Of a DNA stretch of 64,000 bases, positions 7,750-16,251 are shown piece by piece. The stretch comes from Heyndrickxia shackletonii. Lineage in GTDB: Bacteria > Bacillota > Bacilli > Bacillales > Bacillaceae_C. The DNA lies in NCBI RefSeq assembly GCF_001420715.1, contig NZ_LJJC01000004.1, positions 878,576 through 942,575 on the forward strand, given 5' to 3'. A program made the translations under genes and the position numbers. The notes under the pieces are model-generated. The model saw only the letters and a program-made list of their open reading frames with translations. It was not told the origin of the DNA and did no database searches. Each line of letters begins with the position of its first letter. The first letter of the stretch is position 1.

Positions 7750-9390
7750 TCAATCTTGCGGAGATACCGCATAGTGCAATTCCTGCTCCAATTCCTTTTT
7801 CATAAGTTCCGCTTCTTCAACGGTCCAATTCATCCGTTCTTGCATTACTTCCACCACCTGATTCTTCCATTCGTGTACCCAATGGATGTCGAAGTAAAGG
7901 CTGCCGGTTCTTCTGATAAAAAAGTCAACTGGTTTCACAACCATTTCGTGTTCGATGCTATAGATTAATTGGGCATAGACAAAAGGAGGCAAGCGGCCGT
8001 CCGTTTCCATTGCATATTGAAATAAGTGATCAACATTCGCTCCATATTTCTTTGCCAACTTGTTCCCTTCCACTTCAGTTAAACCATATTGCAGGGCTTC
8101 TTTGGATTTTTTATTAACAAAATCCTCATAATGACCGATGTTTCCTCCTGAAATAGGATAATGAATGGTTTGACAAGGCTTAAAGGTCATTTCATCTGTT
8201 GCAGCCAATCGATTGGCAATGAGATCAACGACATTTTCTGCCATTTTTCGATATCCTGTTAATTTACCGCCAGCAATCGTAATCAGACCGCTTTCGGATT
8301 CCCATATTTCATCCTTTCTCGAAATTTCGGAAGGATCCTTGCCTTCTTCATAAATAAGCGGCCTAACACCTGCCCAGCTCGATTCCACATCGTCTTCGGA
8401 AATAGCAACATTCGGGAACATATAGTGAATGGCATTAACTAGGTATTCCCGATCAGCTGCAGTCATCCTTGGATGCTGAATATCCTGATCATAGAAGGTG
8501 TCAGTAGTGCCGACATATGTCTTTCCGTCTCGTGGGATAGCGAATACCATCCGTTTATCAGGAGTATCAAAATAGACAGATTGTTTTAAAGGAAAGATAC
8601 TTTGGTCAATGACAATATGAACACCTTTTGTTAAGCGAAGCTGCTTGTTATTTTTAGAAAAATCCTTTCCGCGGATATCATCCACCCATGGGCCGGCAGC
8701 ATTGACGATTTTCTTTCCCTGAATGGTGTAGCACTGGTCGGAAAGTGTATCTTTCACCATTAATCCGTTTACCTTTCTAGCAGAATCATATAAAAATGTT
8801 TCCGCCTTTGTGTAATTAATGATGTCAGCTCCTGCTTCTCCTGCTGCTTTTAACACTTCAATGGTTAAGCGAGCATCATCGGTGCGATATTCCACGTAAT
8901 AACCGCCTCCTTTTAATCCATCTTGTTTAATTAAAGGTTCTTTCTCAAGTGTATCTGAAGCACTTAGCATCGTGCGCCTTTCTTCTTTTTTTACTCTTGC
9001 TAAAAAATCATAAACACGCAGACCAATGGAGGTAGTGAAACGTCCAAAAGTCCCGCCCTCATGAATGGGGAGCAGCATCCATTCTGGTGTGGTAACATGT
9101 GGACCATTTCGATAAACGATTTCCCTTTCTCTGCCAACTTCTGCCACGACATTAATTTCGAATTGCTTTAAATAACGGAGTCCTCCGTGTACTAATTTAG
9201 TGGATCTACTTGAGGTGCCGCCCGCAAAATCCTGCATCTCCACAAGAGCAACCTTCAGCCCACGTGTAACTGCATCCAAAGCAATTCCTGCACCAGTAAT
9301 GCCTCCACCGATAATCAATACATCATATTGTTTTTGTGACATCGCCTCTAAAATGTTTGCTCTTGTACTTCCTGAAAATTGTACGCTCAT
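7750..9390 (-). CDS. glpD: Aerobic glycerol-3-phosphate dehydrogenase
   Basis: The 546-residue flavoprotein oxidises sn-glycerol-3-phosphate to dihydroxyacetone phosphate and passes electrons to menaquinone at the membrane. The FAD-binding Rossmann motif [17 protein letters not shown] lies at about 24-40, followed by [17 protein letters not shown] (about 58-74), a strong family signature. The C-terminal part ([17 protein letters not shown], about 369-385, then a helical domain) matches GlpD. Length is typical (about 550). The start has AAGGAGAGG upstream. It is preceded by a leader terminator consistent with GlpP antitermination, and glpP lies downstream on the same strand. Confidence 0.95.
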   Translation of the reverse strand: MSVQFSGSTRANILEAMSQKQYDVLIIGGGITGAGIALDAVTRGLKVALVEMQDFAGGTSSRSTKLVHGGLRYLKQFEINVVAEVGREREIVYRNGPHVTTPEWMLLPIHEGGTFGRFTTSIGLRVYDFLARVKKEERRTMLSASDTLEKEPLIKQDGLKGGGYYVEYRTDDARLTIEVLKAAGEAGADIINYTKAETFLYDSARKVNGLMVKDTLSDQCYTIQGKKIVNAAGPWVDDIRGKDFSKNNKQLRLTKGVHIVIDQSIFPLKQSVYFDTPDKRMVFAIPRDGKTYVGTTDTFYDQDIQHPRMTAADREYLVNAIHYMFPNVAISEDDVESSWAGVRPLIYEEGKDPSEISRKDEIWESESGLITIAGGKLTGYRKMAENVVDLIANRLAATDEMTFKPCQTIHYPISGGNIGHYEDFVNKKSKEALQYGLTEVEGNKLAKKYGANVDHLFQYAMETDGRLPPFVYAQLIYSIEHEMVVKPVDFFIRRTGSLYFDIHWVHEWKNQVVEVMQERMNWTVEEAELMKKELEQELHYAVSPQD

Positions 9391-9439
9391 GCAGATTCCT
9401 CTCCTTAATTCTCCATCTTTATATACTTATGTGTGGAAG

Positions 9440-9505
9440 GAAAAAATAAAAAGAGACCAATACAAATATTTTGGAGTAAACTCCAGAACATTGTATGGTC
9501 TCTCT
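9440..9505 (-). promoter_or_regulatory. glpD leader terminator/antiterminator (GlpP target)
   Basis: On the reverse strand, GAGACCATACAA pairs with TTGTATTGGTCTC, with an inner TGGAG/CTCCA stem, and the element ends in TTTTTATTTTTT about 50 bases before the glpD start. This is a complete intrinsic terminator inside the glpD leader. Established knowledge for B. subtilis is that GlpP with glycerol-3-phosphate prevents termination there. The same arrangement is inferred here because glpP is adjacent. Confidence 0.82.
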
Positions 9506-9661
9506 TAATCTCTAACCATAGTACGAATATTTATCTTATTTTAACATAAAAAAGAGAGGTTTAGCTAGATGATGATTTAAAATTTGTGTATGTCGAAAAA
9601 ACAACCCTCTCAACCGATTATTTTGTCTATTCCTTTTAATTTAAATTATCAGAAAAATATA

Positions 9662-9740
9662 TTGACAACCTTATAATGTGGTCGTAAGATAGAATTTAAT
9701 ATAACGATATATAATGTTATATTAAATTGCATAACGTTAT
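9662..9740 (+). promoter_or_regulatory. frlB promoter with operator-like repeats
   Basis: TTGACA (9662-9667) is followed after exactly 17 bases by TAAGAT (9685-9690). The spacer contains TTATAATGTGG. Immediately downstream, ATTTAATATAAC (9694-9705) and GTTATATTAAAT (9716-9727) form a perfect 12-base inverted repeat, then the palindrome ATAACGTTAT (9731-9740). A TATAATGT block also sits inside the frlR promoter spacer, so these are candidate FrlR operators. Confidence 0.7.
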
Positions 9741-9801
9741 TTCAGAAGGGAGGTTCTCTTTGTAATAGACCTTTCTACATAAAAAATAAGGAGGATGTTT
9801 T

Positions 9802-10791
9802 ATGACGACGGAAATTAACGTAGGTGTAAAATCGCAAATAAAAGCAGCATTGGCAGAGGTTAATAAAAGAGATATTAAAAATGTTTTCTTTGTAGCATGT
9901 GGTGGATCTTCAGCACTCATGTATCCAAGTAAATATGTGATGGATCGTGAAGCAAAAGGGGTAGATTCATATCTTTATAGTTCCAATGAATTTATCTACC
10001 GTAATCCTGTTAAACTCGGCAAAAACTCTCTTGTTATTCTTTGCTCTCATTCTGGTACAACTCCTGAAACAGTAGAGTCAGCAAAATTTGCCCGTTCCAA
10101 AGGAGCTCTGGCAATTTCATTAACAAATGAGCCAGAATCTCCATTAGCGAAGGAATCTGATGTTTATTTGAAGTATGAATGGGGCAAAGAGGCAGATGCT
10201 TTTGCTACTAATTATTCTGTTATGTACCAGCTTGTCTTTGGTGTTTTGAACTTGCTAGAAGGTAACGAAAAATATGAGCTAATAGAGAAAAATCTTGAAA
10301 AGCTGCAAGCTACTTACCATAAAGCTGCAGAGCAAACAGCAGCTGCTGCAACCCAATTTGCAGAAAAGCATAAAGATGAAAAAATTATTTATACAATGGC
10401 AAGCGGGGCAAATTATGGTGTTGCGTATTCCTTTGCTATCTGTATTTTAATGGAAATGCAATGGATTCATTCCCATGCTATTCATGCTGGTGAATATTTC
10501 CACGGACCATTTGAAATTTTGGATAAAGAAACTCCATTTATCATCTTGCTCGGTCTCGATGAAACACGTCATCTTGAAGAGCGAGCTTTATCTTTCTCCA
10601 AGAAATATGGAGAAAAATTAACGGTACTTGATGCAAAAGAATATGATCTATCGGATATTGATGATGAGGTAAAAGGATATATTGCACCGTTAGTACTTAA
10701 TTATGTATTGCGCCAGTATGCCGATAAGTTGGCTGAAATTCGGAATCATCCTTTATCCTTACGTCGCTATATGTGGAAAGTAGAATATTAA
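9802..10791 (+). CDS. frlB: Fructosamine-6-phosphate deglycase (SIS domain)
   Basis: The 329-residue cytoplasmic protein has two SIS domains. The first (about 28-150) has VFFVACGGSSALMYPSKY and VILCSHSGTTPETVESAKF, the sugar-phosphate binding loops. The second has YTMASGANYGVAYSFA and an EYFHGPFE motif typical of GlmS-related deglycases. FrlB cleaves 6-phosphorylated fructosamines to glucose-6-phosphate and a free amino acid. The assignment rests on these motifs plus the downstream order SBP, two permeases and PfkB kinase with a GntR regulator, the composition of the B. subtilis frl locus. The RBS is AAGGAGG. A stable hairpin follows the stop. Confidence 0.9.
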   Translation: MTTEINVGVKSQIKAALAEVNKRDIKNVFFVACGGSSALMYPSKYVMDREAKGVDSYLYSSNEFIYRNPVKLGKNSLVILCSHSGTTPETVESAKFARSKGALAISLTNEPESPLAKESDVYLKYEWGKEADAFATNYSVMYQLVFGVLNLLEGNEKYELIEKNLEKLQATYHKAAEQTAAAATQFAEKHKDEKIIYTMASGANYGVAYSFAICILMEMQWIHSHAIHAGEYFHGPFEILDKETPFIILLGLDETRHLEERALSFSKKYGEKLTVLDAKEYDLSDIDDEVKGYIAPLVLNYVLRQYADKLAEIRNHPLSLRRYMWKVEY

Positions 10792-10804
10792 TCTTTCATT
10801 TTTT

Positions 10805-10830
10805 CGGAAAAGTGGGAGACCACTTTTCCG
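10805..10830 (+). other. Intercistronic hairpin frlB-frlO
   Basis: CGGAAAAGTGG and CCACTTTTCCG form a perfect 11-bp stem with a GAGA loop and no U-tract after it. Inside an operon this suggests mRNA end protection or processing rather than full termination. Confidence 0.65.
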
Positions 10831-10864
10831 CTAGTCTTTAATAGGTGAAATAGGGGGAGAAAGA

Positions 10865-12157
10865 ATGAAGAAAATATTTACTGTCTTTACTGTATTTGTT
10901 TTATGTATCTCCGTATTAGTTGGATGTTCTTCTTCCACATCATCTTCAAAGGATGGGAAGGTAATCCAGCTCAATTTCTTTCATCGCTGGCCAACACAGC
11001 CCAAAAAGGCTTTCTTTGAGAAAGCTGTTAAAGAATTTGAAAAGCAGCATCCTAATATTAAGATCAAGACGGAAGCTGTGTTGAATGATTCCTATAAAGA
11101 AAAGATTCGTGTTGTATTAGGATCTAGCAATCCTCCTGACATTTTCTTCTCCTGGAGCGGTGAATTTGCCTATAATTTTGCCCGAGCGGGAAAAGCCTTA
11201 GATTTAACGGATATGATTAAAGAAGATACAGGATGGTCTGACCAAATTATCCAATCTCAATTTATCCCCTTCACCTTAGACGGCAAAACCTATGGAGTTC
11301 CATGGTCAATGGATGGAAAATCATTCTTCTATAATAAAAAGATATTTAAACAATTAAACTTGGAAGAACCAAAGACTTGGACCGAATTTATGGACGACCT
11401 CCAAAAAATAAAAGACGCGAATATTACACCAATTGCATTTGGAAGTAAGGCACCTTGGACCATTTCGCATTATATTGGAACTTTAAATCAACGCCTCGTA
11501 CCGCAAGAGATTATTAAGGTTGATTATGATCCGAAGAACCCTGAAGGTGATTTCTCGAATCCTGGTTATGTAGAGGCACTTAAGAAATTCAAAGAATTAG
11601 AGCCATATTTTAATAAAGGGGTAAATGCGGTAGACCATGAGTATGCTAGACAGCTTTTTAAAAGTGGAAAAGCAGCTATATGCTACATGCAATATGCCGA
11701 AATCGGCATGGTGGAACCAGCGCTTAAGGATGATTTAGGAGTATTTAAATTGCCGGAAATTGAAGGCGGCAAAGGAGATCCCAATGTTATTACCGGTGCC
11801 CCAGAGGGAATTATGATTTCCTCTAAAACAAAATATCCTAAAGAAGCAATGGAATTTATAAAATTTTTAACCTCTAAAGAAAAAGGAATCCAACAAGTGA
11901 AAGAAGTGAATGAATATAGCGCTACAAAAGGTACTCTTACTGATCAAAATTCATCACCGCTTCAGCAGAAAGCAGTTGACCAAATTGTGAATGCGGATCG
12001 AACAGCGCTCTGGTTGGATACTGATTTGGATATAAAGATTGTGGATGCTTATTTAAAAGGAGCACAGCTTATGTTAGACGGTAAAAAAACACCAGAAGAG
12101 GTAATGAAGGACGTTCAAAAAGCCGCTAAAGAGGTAAAACAATCGGCAGCAAAATAA
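10865..12157 (+). CDS. frlO: Fructosamine ABC transporter substrate-binding lipoprotein
   Basis: The 430-residue protein starts with a lipoprotein signal (MKKIFTVFTVF, lipobox LVGC with Cys at about residue 21). It has the family 1 extracellular solute-binding fold: LNFFHRWPTQPKKAFFEKAV, PDIFFSWSGEFAYNF, YGVPWSMDGKSFFYNKKIF, and a late GAPEGIMISS. It would be anchored outside the membrane and deliver fructosamines such as fructose-amino acids to FrlN/FrlM. It is the second gene of the operon and is bracketed by two hairpins, a common way to raise binding-protein levels above the permeases. Confidence 0.85.
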   Translation: MKKIFTVFTVFVLCISVLVGCSSSTSSSKDGKVIQLNFFHRWPTQPKKAFFEKAVKEFEKQHPNIKIKTEAVLNDSYKEKIRVVLGSSNPPDIFFSWSGEFAYNFARAGKALDLTDMIKEDTGWSDQIIQSQFIPFTLDGKTYGVPWSMDGKSFFYNKKIFKQLNLEEPKTWTEFMDDLQKIKDANITPIAFGSKAPWTISHYIGTLNQRLVPQEIIKVDYDPKNPEGDFSNPGYVEALKKFKELEPYFNKGVNAVDHEYARQLFKSGKAAICYMQYAEIGMVEPALKDDLGVFKLPEIEGGKGDPNVITGAPEGIMISSKTKYPKEAMEFIKFLTSKEKGIQQVKEVNEYSATKGTLTDQNSSPLQQKAVDQIVNADRTALWLDTDLDIKIVDAYLKGAQLMLDGKKTPEEVMKDVQKAAKEVKQSAAK

Positions 12158-12167
12158 TAATATGAAT

Positions 12168-12194
12168 AGGTGGATGCCTGAGTCCACCTTTTTT
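12168..12194 (+). terminator. Terminator-like hairpin after frlO
   Basis: AGGTGGA (12168-12174) pairs with TCCACCT (12183-12189) followed by six T residues. It sits between frlO and frlN, so it probably acts as a partial terminator lowering permease expression relative to the binding protein. Confidence 0.75.
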
Positions 12195-12214
12195 CAAAAT
12201 CGAGGTGAAGGGAA

Positions 12215-13099
12215 ATGCTTAATTTAAAGAGGAAAATAACCCCGTATCTTTATTTAGCACCCTGCTTACTTTTCCTATTAGTTTTTGTTTATTATCCTAT
12301 TGTGGAAAATTTACGCTATAGCTTCTTTGACTTTTCAGCATTTTCACCGAGTAAAACATTTGTTGGGTTGCAAAATTTCATCGATCTGTTTCATGATAAG
12401 GTGTTTTATATAGCATTAAAAAATAATGTACTTTATGCTGTTATTTCAGTTGTATGCCAAGTGTTTGGCGGACTTATACTAGCAGCGATACTGGAGGCAC
12501 CAATAACAAGATTATTATCAGGCTTTTTTCGCACCGTGTTTTTTCTGCCAGTTGTTATCTCTATTACTGTTATTGCATTGCTTTTTACCTTTATATACGA
12601 TCCGCAAATTGGAATAGTAAACAAATTTTTAAGTTTAATAGGGTTAGAGGATTGGACGCGGGCATGGTTAGGTGAATCGGAAACAGCTATTTATGCTGTC
12701 ATTGCCGTTTCGCAGTGGCAAAGTATTGGCTATATTATGATGCTTTTTATCGTTGCTATTCAAGGGATACCAAAAGAATTATATGAAGCTGCCGATATCG
12801 ATGGTGCGGGAGGAATCAGGAAGTTCTTTAGTATCACCGTCCCACAAGTCAAAGAAATGTTCTTTGTTACTACCTTGATAACTTTAACTGGTGCATTCAC
12901 AGTATTTAATGAGCCCTATATTTTAACAGGTGGAGGACCTGGAAATTCAAGCGATGTTTTGGGAACGCTGCTATATCATTCCGCCTTTTTTGAGGACAAG
13001 ATGGGGTATGCATCCACGATTGCGACGGTTATTTTAATCCTGACATTAATGATATCTATTATCCAAATGAAATTATTCAGGACTGGAAAGGATGGTTAA
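12215..13099 (+). CDS. frlN: Fructosamine ABC transporter permease
   Basis: The 294-residue membrane protein has six predicted membrane segments beginning with YLYLAPCLLFLLVFVYYPIV. It has the CUT1 permease EAA loop ELYEAADIDGAGGIRKFFSI (about 189-208), which contacts the ATPase. It is of the MalF/UgpA type and pairs with FrlM. No ATPase gene lies in the operon, so a shared MsmX-like ATPase is expected, as known for B. subtilis. Its stop lies one base before the FrlM start. Confidence 0.85.
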   Translation: MLNLKRKITPYLYLAPCLLFLLVFVYYPIVENLRYSFFDFSAFSPSKTFVGLQNFIDLFHDKVFYIALKNNVLYAVISVVCQVFGGLILAAILEAPITRLLSGFFRTVFFLPVVISITVIALLFTFIYDPQIGIVNKFLSLIGLEDWTRAWLGESETAIYAVIAVSQWQSIGYIMMLFIVAIQGIPKELYEAADIDGAGGIRKFFSITVPQVKEMFFVTTLITLTGAFTVFNEPYILTGGGPGNSSDVLGTLLYHSAFFEDKMGYASTIATVILILTLMISIIQMKLFRTGKDG

Positions 13100-13100
13100 A

Positions 13101-13988
13101 ATGGAGGCTAATGAACAAGTTGTAAAGCATCAAACAATATCGTTAAACCGACGCTATAAAAACAATCGAAAAACCATTCTGCAAGCCTCGCCAGTTTATA
13201 TTATATTAATGATATATTTTATTATTATTGCCTATCCTCTTTTTTGGATGGTGATTAATTCCTTTAAATCTACGGATGAGATTTTTGGGAATAGTTGGGC
13301 TTTACCGGATAAATGGCTGTTTTCCAACTATGTAGAAGCATGGAATACTGGAATATCTAGTTATTTTATAAACAGTGTGATCGTTACCGTTTCTACTTGT
13401 TTATTAACAGTATCTATCAGTGCATTAGGTGCCTATGGATTATCCCGATTTGCATTTAAGGGCAAGCATTTACTATTAATCTTTTGCATTGGTGGAATGA
13501 TGCTCTCTCCACAGGTTAGCCTTATTCCTCTATATAAATTAATTCAAGCACTAGGAATTCATGATACATATTTTGCGATGATTTTACCCTATGTGGCTTA
13601 TCGAATTCCTATTACCGTCTTATTAATAAGATCTGCTTTCCTTGAAGTTCCAAGAGATTTGGAGGAATCGGCTCTATTAGACGGATGTGGTACATGGAAA
13701 ATTTTTACGAAAATATTCGTTCCTTTAAATTTTCCTATTATGGTTACAGCAACTATTCTGACAGCATACTTTACCTGGAATGAGTTTTTGTTTGCCTTAA
13801 TCTTTGTTGATTCGGAATCTTTGAAAACGATTCCAGCTGGACTAATGCAATTTCGAGATGCATTGCAAACGAACTGGGGTGTACTATTAGCAGGATTAAT
13901 GATATCAGCGATTCCAATTATTATATTGTTCCTGTGCATGCAAAAGTTCTTTGTGCGCGGACTTACATCTGGTAGTGTAAAAGGCTAA
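13101..13988 (+). CDS. frlM: Fructosamine ABC transporter permease
   Basis: The 295-residue MalG-type permease has about six membrane segments (first at about 31-52, IILMIYFIIIAYPLFWMVI) and the EAA loop DLEESALLDGCGTWKIFTKI (about 190-209). The late KSFVRGLTSGSVKG-like end (FFVRGLTSGSVKG) is typical of the family. ATG 13101 is chosen because GGAAAGG lies nine bases upstream, while ATG 13092 directly abuts it and would overlap frlN. It forms the translocation channel with FrlN. Confidence 0.85.
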   Translation: MEANEQVVKHQTISLNRRYKNNRKTILQASPVYIILMIYFIIIAYPLFWMVINSFKSTDEIFGNSWALPDKWLFSNYVEAWNTGISSYFINSVIVTVSTCLLTVSISALGAYGLSRFAFKGKHLLLIFCIGGMMLSPQVSLIPLYKLIQALGIHDTYFAMILPYVAYRIPITVLLIRSAFLEVPRDLEESALLDGCGTWKIFTKIFVPLNFPIMVTATILTAYFTWNEFLFALIFVDSESLKTIPAGLMQFRDALQTNWGVLLAGLMISAIPIIILFLCMQKFFVRGLTSGSVKG

Positions 13989-14003
13989 AAGGAGTGGAAA
14001 ACA

Positions 14004-14840
14004 TTGAGATTAATTGCAATTGGCGATAATGTTGTAGATATATATAAGGAACGCAATGAAATGTTTCCAGGGGGGAACGCACTAAATGTGGCAGTATTAG
14101 CAAAACATAGCGGTGCAAAGCAAACTGCATTTATTGGAATTATTGGCAATGACGATGTCGGGGATCATATTATTGATTCATTGGAAAAAAATGAAGTGGA
14201 TATCAGTCGAATTCGAAGAGCCTGCGGAGAAAGTGGAAAAGCTTATGTAGATTTAAATGAGGATGGCGATCGAATCTTTGTTGGTTCTAACAAAGGTGGT
14301 ATTCAATCGTTATTAAAAATTCGGTTAACGGATGAAGATTATCAACTTATTAAGCAATATGATGTTTTGCACACAAGTATTTATAGTAGCTTAGAAAATG
14401 ATCTGGAAACATTAAAAAAATCTATCCAATTATCTTTTGATTTCTCCAATCACTTTGATCATGAAATCTTAAAACAAGTTTGTCCACATCTAACCTTTGC
14501 TTTTTTATCAGGAAGTCATCTAACAGAAATAGAAATCAAAGAGTTGTTCCAGGAAATACATTCTTTAGGAACTCCATATGCAGTGGTTACAAGGGGTTCA
14601 AGTGGTGTCATGATGTCATATAAAGGCGAAATTTACGAACAAGGAATAGTCAAAGCAAATGTTATTGATACTTTAGGTGCAGGAGATTCTTTTATCGCAG
14701 GATTTTTAACAAGATATTTGGAGAATCATAACATTCAGGATGCATTACAATTTGCAGCTTATAGGGCTTCTTTAACCTGTGAAGTAAATGGTGCATTTGG
14801 CTTCGGAAAGAAATTGGATAGTAAATTACTTTCAAAGTAA
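14004..14840 (+). CDS. frlD: Fructosamine 6-kinase (PfkB family)
   Basis: The 278-residue PfkB-family kinase opens with LIAIGDNVVDIYKE and has the GGNALNVAVLAK glycine motif (about 23-34). The catalytic motif DTLGAGDSFIAGFL (D222 to L235, base D228) is intact. It phosphorylates imported fructosamines at O-6, giving the FrlB substrate. The start is TTG, ten bases behind AAGGAG. It is the last gene of the operon and is followed by a strong GC-rich terminator shared with convergent frlR. Confidence 0.88.
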   Translation: MRLIAIGDNVVDIYKERNEMFPGGNALNVAVLAKHSGAKQTAFIGIIGNDDVGDHIIDSLEKNEVDISRIRRACGESGKAYVDLNEDGDRIFVGSNKGGIQSLLKIRLTDEDYQLIKQYDVLHTSIYSSLENDLETLKKSIQLSFDFSNHFDHEILKQVCPHLTFAFLSGSHLTEIEIKELFQEIHSLGTPYAVVTRGSSGVMMSYKGEIYEQGIVKANVIDTLGAGDSFIAGFLTRYLENHNIQDALQFAAYRASLTCEVNGAFGFGKKLDSKLLSK

Positions 14841-14847
14841 GATTTAC

Positions 14848-14882
14848 AAAAAAAAAAAAAGCGGGTGATCCCCGCTTTTTTT
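14848..14882. terminator. Bidirectional terminator frlD / frlR
   Basis: An A-run of 13 bases, GCGGG-TGAT-CCCCGC (14861-14875), then TTTTTTT. It is symmetrical enough to stop both the frlBONMD transcript and the convergent frlR transcript. Confidence 0.9.
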
Positions 14883-14889
14883 CATGGAA

Positions 14890-15612
14890 TTAAGTAGTAA
14901 TCGAAAAGGCTGCTCGTGCTGTTGGAATTTTATAGTTTGATATATGAATAGGGACTCCATTGTTATCCCATAAGACTTTGTCGATGTTAAACAACGGTTC
15001 CCCGGACTCACATTCCAAATAATTTGCCTCTTCCATTGTTGCAAAGCTAACCGTTAAAATTTTCTCACTGGAGCCATTGACTACACCGTAAATATTTTTC
15101 AGAACATCATAAGTTGATTTATATTTATACACGTAACTAGGTAAATCCGGGAATCTTTCCAACGAATAATGAGCAACATCGATGACAAGCGGTTGTTCCT
15201 CAATCCCCATTACTCGGACTAGCCTCAATAATGGAGCACCTTCTTGTACCTTTAATTTTTCAGCCTCTTCCTTTGAAGCAGGCACTTCCTTGCTTAGGAT
15301 GATTCGCGTAGAAGGATTTTTACCGATTCTTTTAATATAATCAGTAAATCCATCTACAGTGATAAGTTCTCGTGTTATTTTTGTAGCACTGACAAAAGTT
15401 CCTTTTCCTTGTTTCCGCTCCAAGAGACCTTCGTCAACTAAATCCTGAAGCGCTCTCCTTACGGTAATTCTGCTAACCCCATAGTGTTCGCATAACTCTG
15501 TCTCGTTTGGAATCTTTTTGCCCGGTTTATATTCATTACTGTCAATGGCTTCTTTTATATTTTGTTTAAGTTGATAATATAAAGGAAGAGAACTGGAATT
15601 ATTTAATTTCAT
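14890..15612 (-). CDS. frlR: GntR/HutC-family regulator of the frl operon
   Basis: The 240-residue regulator has an N-terminal winged helix (about 8-75: LPLYYQLKQNIKEAI, LCEHYGVSRITVRRALQDL, GKGTFV) and a UTRA ligand-binding domain (about 95-235: SKEVPASKEEAEKL, LLRLVRVMG, ESGEPLFNIDKVLWD). UTRA proteins bind small sugar phosphates or amines, so a phosphorylated fructosamine is a likely effector. It sits convergent to frlD, and its own promoter carries an inverted repeat and a TATAATGT block also found in the frlB promoter. Repression of both promoters is inferred. Confidence 0.85.
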   Translation of the reverse strand: MKLNNSSSLPLYYQLKQNIKEAIDSNEYKPGKKIPNETELCEHYGVSRITVRRALQDLVDEGLLERKQGKGTFVSATKITRELITVDGFTDYIKRIGKNPSTRIILSKEVPASKEEAEKLKVQEGAPLLRLVRVMGIEEQPLVIDVAHYSLERFPDLPSYVYKYKSTYDVLKNIYGVVNGSSEKILTVSFATMEEANYLECESGEPLFNIDKVLWDNNGVPIHISNYKIPTARAAFSITT

Positions 15613-15631
15613 CTAATATACCTCGTAAAGT

Positions 15632-15674
15632 TATAATGTAATATAATATTATGATACATTATAGTGGTTGTAAA
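15632..15674 (-). promoter_or_regulatory. frlR promoter with operator-like inverted repeat
   Basis: On the reverse strand TTTACA (15674-15669), a 17-base spacer containing TATAATGT, and TAATAT (15651-15646) form a promoter. TATAATGTA (15632-15640) and TACATTATA (15655-15663) form a perfect 9-base inverted repeat covering spacer and -10. The placement mirrors the frlB promoter and suggests autoregulation. Confidence 0.65.
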
Positions 15675-15698
15675 TGGAATGATTAATTGAAGCTGAAA

Positions 15699-15746
15699 GA
15701 GGGTGATTCAAAAAGTCGTTATTTAAAGACCTTTTGAGTCACCCTC
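15699..15746 (-). terminator. Long inverted repeat downstream of the small secreted protein gene
   Basis: GAGGGTGATTCAAAAAGTC (15699-15717) pairs with GACCTTTTGAGTCACCCTC (15728-15746), 19-base arms with two mismatches or wobbles. It begins six bases after the stop at 15752 and is probably a terminator for that gene, although the U-tract is weak. It may also isolate frlR. Confidence 0.55.
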
Positions 15747-15751
15747 ATTTT

Positions 15752-16177
15752 TCATTCTTTTACATCATGATGATACTCTAGCACTGTAACAAAAGCATCA
15801 ACCTTCTGAATTTGTTTCATTTTTATTAAATCGGCATCTGTGATGATTTTCGAAGTTACCAAGTCAGCATGTTTTTCTTTAGTATCAGGTGCTTGAACTA
15901 ATATCTTCATTTTTACTACATACCAGCGCTTGGATGGTTTCGTTGTATGGTCATTATGCACTGATAATTTTGCAATCCCATCAGGCGTCCATGTTGCCTG
16001 TTCCCCATGCTCCTTTTTAACCGCCTTAGTTACTTCAGGGGTAACTATGTGGATAAAAACATTTGGATTCATTTCTTGAATTTCGTTTATATCCTTTTGA
16101 TGAGGAATTTCCGCTGAAACTAGGGAAGCATTACCGATTAAAAAGATAAAAAGGAATAGTATAGTTGCTTTTTTCAT
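15752..16177 (-). CDS. Small secreted protein of unknown function
   Basis: The 141-residue protein has a clear signal peptide (MKKATILFLFIFLIGNASLVSA, cleavage near residue 22). The mature part is hydrophilic and mixed alpha/beta with NPNVFIHIVTPEVTKAVKKE, RWYVVKMKILVQAP and a terminal VDAFVTVLEYHH segment. It resembles the many small DUF-type exported proteins of Bacillus, but I do not recognise the family. The start codon sits just behind a perfect palindrome that includes its ribosome binding site. It is on the same strand as the M24 gene upstream (75 bases apart) but seems to have its own signals. Confidence 0.65.
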   Translation of the reverse strand: MKKATILFLFIFLIGNASLVSAEIPHQKDINEIQEMNPNVFIHIVTPEVTKAVKKEHGEQATWTPDGIAKLSVHNDHTTKPSKRWYVVKMKILVQAPDTKEKHADLVTSKIITDADLIKMKQIQKVDAFVTVLEYHHDVKE

Positions 16178-16178
16178 T

Positions 16179-16198
16179 TATATCACCTCGGTGATATA
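16179..16198 (-). promoter_or_regulatory. Palindrome covering a ribosome binding site
   Basis: TATATCACC and GGTGATATA are perfect inverted arms with a 2-base centre. Read on the reverse strand the right arm contains the AGGTGAT Shine-Dalgarno, and the ATG follows one base after the palindrome ends. It could be an operator or a hairpin that hides the ribosome binding site. Confidence 0.55.
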
Positions 16199-16251
16199 GT
16201 TTCCAAGTAGGTTTTTTCTATTCGTGCTTTTTCAATATTTTTGAAGAAAAC

